A DNA stretch of 64,000 nucleotides, taken from NCBI GenBank assembly GCA_020002185.1, contig CM034531.1, positions 79,164,964 through 79,228,963 on the forward strand, written 5' to 3'. Positions 59,055 to 64,000 of the stretch are shown here, in pieces. A program made the translations under genes and the position numbers. A model generated the notes under the pieces. That model was not told where the DNA came from. It ran no database searches and saw nothing but the letters and a program-made list of their open reading frames with translations. Every line of letters begins with the position of its first letter. The stretch's first letter is position 1. This DNA is from Paraescarpia echinospica (lineage: Eukaryota; Annelida; Polychaeta; Sabellida; Siboglinidae).

Positions 59055-61719
59055 ACTAGATTCGCAGGGGGGACTCACAGAAAAGCCTGAAACTGGAGGC
59101 ATAGATAAAGACAGCACAAATAAATCAGCAAATAACAGTCTGGAAAACTCTTCTGAAGCTGGATATAAATGTGTTTGTCTAAATGCAACAGTATAGTAAA
59201 CAAAATAAATGAACTAAACATTATAGTAGAAGATATTGACCCTTTCATAATAGGTATAACCGAATCATGGACCACCACCGATATATCAGATGCCAAATTG
59301 GGACTGACAGGATATGTAATGTTTAGGAAAGATAGAATAGGAAGAATGGGAGGTGGAGTTATTTTATATATTAAAGAATCTATCCAGGCTCATGAAATAA
59401 AATTAGAAAAGCTGTTTGGTATAACATAATTACAGGAAATTCAACGTTAATAGTTGGGTTAGTTTATCGAAGTCCAAACTTAAGCATAAAAGAGAATGAA
59501 AAAAATACAAAACGCTGTATAGGAAATAAGCAAACGGGACTGTATTATTATGGGGAATTTTAACCATGGCATATACAATGGAAATCTCTTCAGAGTATGG
59601 GGAGTGAGGACCACAAGTTTTTAGTTTTAGTTCAAGATACTTTCCTTTCTCAAAATGTGCTAGAACCAACCAAGGGTGAGAATGTGTTAGACATAGGTTT
59701 GTCCTCACAGAATGAATTAATTGACAATGTCAAGATACGTGAGTCACTGTGGAGTATTGATCACAAACGGATACATTTTATCATCAAATTTAAATCAGAA
59801 AGGAATAGTAAGCAGTATAGGATTAATTTCCTTAAAGAAAGGTATAAGGACATGAGGAAGTATTTAGTAAAGATAGACTGGAATAACACACTGAACAATA
59901 AGACAGCAACAGAATGCTGGAATACAAAGAGTGAAATTAAGTGCATAGTCGATACATTTGTACCCTTCAAAAAACAATTGAAACGATAAAAAAAAACACT
60001 TATCGAAAGAAGCCATCAGAAAAATTAAGCATAAACAAATGATGTTGAAGTCATATAGATGTATTGGAAATGATGAAGACTACAGCATTTATAAAGAAGC
60101 ACTTAACCAAGCTACAGCTGAAATTCTAAATTCTAAGACAAGCTTTGAAAAAAAATTAGCAAGTAATATAAAACATGTCAGCACGAATTTGTATGCGTAT
60201 GTTCAGGATAAGGTCGGTCCTCTAGAAGATAGTGCTAGAAATCTAATATCAGAGGGATTCTTAATGGTAGAAGACCTGAATGAGTATTTTAATTCAGTGT
60301 TTACCAGGGAAGATATTAGTTCACTGCCAAGTACCAGAGGCTAAGTTCAAGGGGGCAGATTCAGTATATTTAGGACAGTTAATTGTAACCCCGGAAATGG
60401 TAGCTAAGAAAATAAGGGCTATGAAGTATAATAAATCACCTGGAGTGGATGGGATTCCGCTCAAACTAATATTGGAAATTGTAGAACAAATTAGCGTATC
60501 GCTTGTAACAGATTTTAATGTGTCATTAGAAGAGGGAGTGGTTCCTTTAGAATGGAAAGAGGCAAACATTATACCATTATTTAAAAAAGATTCGAGAAAC
60601 ATGTCAGATAACTATAGACCAGTGAGTTTAACATCAGTGATTTGCAATTTGTTTTAACGTAACTTGATAAACCCATCTCAACATGGTTTTTTTAAAGCGA
60701 GGTCATGCTAAACATATATGTTATGTTTTTTGGAAGAGGGATCACCAGTAGATATCGTCTACTTAGATTTTCAAAAAGCTTTCAACAAAGTACCACACCA
60801 AAGATTACTGCTTAAACTAAAGGCCCATGGCATAGGAAATGGTATAATAAACTGGATAGAAAAATGGCTGATTGACAGAAGACAACGAGTAGTAGTTGAT
60901 GGGGAGGCTTCAAACTGGAAATCGGTATTGAGCCGGGTACCACATGAATCAGTACTAGGACCTATATTATTCTTAATATATATCAACGATTTGGATGGTG
61001 ATATAACAAGCAAGGTGTTGAAATTTGCGGATGATACAAAATGTTTAGAAGCATTAAAAGTGATGGGGATAGACAGGATTTACAATATGATATTGACAGG
61101 TTGATCAAATGGTCTGAAAGATGGCAAATGCTGTTCAATTTTGGGAAATGTAAATGAAGGTTTCAGAGCAGTGCGGTATTGCCGCTTCTAAGGGAAATCA
61201 AATCCTTGGATTAATTAGGCGAAACATAACGTATAAGGAAAAAGAGCTAATAATACCGCTGTACAAAACAATAGTTAGGCCTCATTTAGAATATTGTATT
61301 CAAGCATGGAGGCCATATCGCAGGAATGACATATATATGCTAGAAAGAGTGCAGAGGAGAGCAACTAAAATGATACAAAAATTGAGGGATCTTAGTTACG
61401 AAATACGCCTACAAATGTGGTTTAACAACCCTAGAGATCAAGAGATTGAGAGGAGATCAGATAGAAGTTTTTAAAAATATTGATTGGTTATGAAAATATT
61501 GATAGAAATATTTTGTTCTCAGTTAAGAAAGGTAGAAGGACCAGAGGACATGAAGTTACATTAGTAAAGGCGCAGTGTAGATTATATATAAGAAAGTTCT
61601 CATTCTCACAAAAGACTGTAAATGAATGTAACACATTATCTCCTGATTGTGTTAGTGCTAGTAGCGTGAATATGTTTAAAAATAAAATCGACAAATACCT
61701 TAAAAATGGATACACGTAG
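59040..61719 (+). pseudogene. LINE copy 3 ORF2 (broken)
   Basis: EN pieces: NELNIIVEDIDPFIIGITE, RMGGGVILYIKESIQAHEI (no stop here, unlike copies 1 and 2), a GDFN equivalent reading GNFNHG, and SIDHKRIHF. RT pieces: YNKSPGVDGIPLKLILEI, NYRPVSLTSVIC, YLDFQKAFNKVPHQ (the motif A second Asp is Asn), SRVPHESVLGPILFLIYIND and FADDTKCL. Deletions near 60655-60735 and 61155, and many frameshifts. Confidence 0.85.
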
Positions 61720-61822
61720 ATAAAAAGTATTGGATTCACGATAAGCCAAAAGGCTTTCTTGTCCACCTACCATCTGGATTTAATTTTTTAGATGGCAGTC
61801 TTGTTAAATCTTGTTAAATCTA

Positions 61823-63780
61823 TTGTGGGAGGTGAGTAACGAGATTATGCTCCCTGCACAAGTTGATGTAAACAGAGAGGACTCTGTAGTACTTAAGTAC
61901 CGAGAGGAAGAGTCGGCGGGTGAAGGCTGTGACGCGGTTGCCGAGGCGTGTCGGCAACCAGGTGGCTGTGGATGCTACACATAATTTCAGAAAAACGTAG
62001 ATGGTTGGCGAACAAAGGCTGTGCTTATCGGTGACCACCACATAGGTTGGTGCGATCGAAGAAGTTGAATTGCTGGCAGTACTTGTGCATGGCACGAATG
62101 CTACATGCTGATGTTGTAGTACAATGGAGACTGCGCTGGAACCAGAATATCAGCAATGTTAGCAGTTTGTTGCCTTCTCCATTCCCAATACGTCAGCATT
62201 GTTCATCTGCGTTCTGGCCTGCTTGTCACATACTTAAATATCTACATACTTCCTGGCTACATTCTTGTTGCCCATTACTTTTCAGTCCAATAACGCTTTG
62301 CATGGATATCTTCTTTGCTCTCATGTTCCTTACTTTTCAGGTATTTGTTTTATCTTGCAGACCAGTATTAATAAAAAACATCAAACATAAAGTAGTATTC
62401 TTAAGATCTTAATAATTGGAAAATACGAGGTTATCTACTCATTATATATGCGCATTGTTCATTATAGGAATATATAATAGGAACAATTATTATATTTTAA
62501 AAACATCATCATATGAATAAATTTAACAAAATGGTTGTGACTACTACTTAGTCATCATAATGAAAGCTTACAAGCACATTAATTTATCATGGCCTCAGGG
62601 GTGGAACTTTCAGTAGTTAGTTCTTAGTTAAACAATATGTCTGACATGAGGTGAACAACGTGATATCCGTCACAATATCAGCCGGAGCCAAAACATCTAT
62701 GAATACCTACAATTTTGGTGCACATGTGCATCTTTGTACTAAACAAACGTAGATTTTACGCAACGTATGTATAATTTTGCTAACCTAAGTTAAATATAAT
62801 GTATTTACAACATATTAATAATAAAATCACATTTACCAGACAAAAGAAAAACTATTTCATTTCCACACTTCATATATCAACGCATATTTGAGCTGATCTG
62901 AACTGATCTGGTCGATACCGTATGCTGACGGAAAACTCTTACAATGTTAATGAACACTCACCAAGTAAGATGACTTGTGTAAATATGCACATGGAAGTCA
63001 TCACAACAGCTTTTATGACGGACATCACAGCTACCTGTGCTTCGTAACGAACATCACGCCATGGTTGCATGTACAGTACAACTAAACACGAACACATGAA
63101 AGCAATATCAAGCCACGTTACATGTGAGGCAATGAGGATACACCAGCCAATACAGGTAGTAAATTCTATTTTGAGTTTAGTATGGTTAAGCTGAGGAAAA
63201 TCTGAACATGATGTCTGTCACGAGATTTGTATTAAAACAGTAACAGGATGTTTGAGGATCCACATATATTATGTTATTTTAAGATAGGCAATAATTTGTT
63301 TCGCTGGAAGAGTGAAATTATGTGCAAAATATTGTATTAAGTAACTGCAAATAGTACAGTAGGTTAGCTTAACTAAAAACCGCATTACGGACATTATGCA
63401 AAATGTGCTATTTTGGATCAGGTTATGCATTGTTTTTTTGTCTTTCAAGTAATGGTTCTTGACACCTAATCATGTCATCCTTTGAACCAAAAAGACAAAT
63501 TGCGATGAGTTTCTAAACTCAAAAGCCTTCTAGTGACATTATGCCAAGCATGAAAAACACAAAAAGAAAACTGACATGTGTGTGGGTGCTACTGTTTGAT
63601 CAACCATATCTTAGGAACAAGCTGTCATAGAGTAATAATGAAAACTCTTCTATGTTTCTGAGGATATAATTAATTACGACATACAGTTAGCCTGAAATTA
63701 GAAGTATATTATATCATGTCTTAAACTAATGGCCATGAGACCAGAGGGTGGTGAATCTCAAATGGGAACATTTTCCGTGG
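61823..63780. other. AT-rich right flank, no gene recognised
   Basis: No known protein motif, repeat boundary or RNA gene was seen. A minus frame of 91 codons (61820-62095) has no recognisable similarity. The first ~300 bp are less AT-rich and could be an unrecognised repeat. Confidence 0.4.
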
Positions 63781-63794
63781 CCTGATCCATATAT

Positions 63795-64000
63795 GTACGT
63801 GTTTTCATGTATGCGTTTGAGCGAGTGTGCGTGTGTTGCGTGCGTATACGTGTGCGTGTATGCGTATGTGTGTGTGTGCGTGTGCGTTTGCGTGTGAGTG
63901 TGTGTGTGTGTGTGTGTGCGTGTGTGTGAGCGTGCGTGTGTGAGTGTGTGTTGTTTGTTGTGTGGGTGCTTGTATGTGCGTGTGTGCGTGTGTGTGTGCG
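63795..64000. repeat. (TG)n-rich degenerate tract running off the right edge
   Basis: GTGTGCGTG and GTGTATGCG steps dominate to the end of the window. Confidence 0.9.

Larger units (their letters stand above)
57420..61822 (+). mobile_element. CR1-like LINE copy 3 (older relative of copies 1 and 2)
   Basis: Same architecture as the arm LINEs: a palindrome module at 57822-57849, PHD+SGNH ORF1 at 57887, EN/RT ORF2 and the hairpin with TCTTGTTAAA tail ending at about 61822. It is more diverged, with many more indels, and is not bounded by (CA)n. It lacks the ORF2 TAG shared by copies 1 and 2. The 5' boundary is uncertain (between the PolB relic and 57820). Confidence 0.85.

Overview
This window reads as nuclear DNA of an invertebrate animal. 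It has genes with GT-AG introns, long (CA)n, (TA)n and (TC)n microsatellites, many CR1/L2-like and RTE-like LINEs, short inverted-repeat (MITE-like) elements and a decayed Polinton/adintovirus-type element. A mollusc or another marine lophotrochozoan, or a lancelet, would fit, but nothing seen fixes the taxon. Bacterial features (operons, RBSs, CRISPR) do not apply.

Layout. 1-2570 is a left flank with a fold-back element (190-660) and a diverged extra copy of a segment that recurs inside the large repeat (827-1225). 2570-15375 and 21968-34905 are the two arms of a ~12.8-kb inverted repeat around a ~6.6-kb spacer. Each arm holds an old LINE 3' fragment, one intact four-coding-exon gene for a secreted protein resembling N-formylglutamate amidohydrolase (FGase), a CR1-like LINE sitting between (CA)n tracts, and a MITE. 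The spacer (15375-21968) holds an RTE fragment, a LINE with two intact ORFs (16.7-20.9 kb), and a broken FGase copy. 34.9-39.3 kb is another decayed CR1-like LINE. 40.8-47.3 kb is a fourth FGase copy, a pseudogene split by a LINE whose 3' tail abuts the exon 3/intron 3 boundary. 47.7-50.5 kb is a decayed RTE-type LINE on the minus strand. 51.3-57.3 kb is a decayed Polinton/adintovirus-like element on the minus strand (zinc-finger/PolB, small membrane protein, penton-like protein, basic core peptide, double-jelly-roll capsid protein). 57.4-61.8 kb is a third, older copy of the CR1-like LINE found in the arms. The rest is AT-rich DNA ending in a (TG)n-rich tract.

How the parts relate. The only apparently functional host genes are the two FGase-like copies, facing each other in the inverted repeat. 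Two further copies (21.37-21.96 kb and 40.78-47.30 kb) are pseudogenes at different stages of decay, and the left-flank repeat hints at another unit just outside the window. The two arm LINEs share an inactivating stop, so they probably died before the segment was duplicated, while the arms have since gained their own indels. The spacer LINE is the only mobile element here with both proteins apparently intact.
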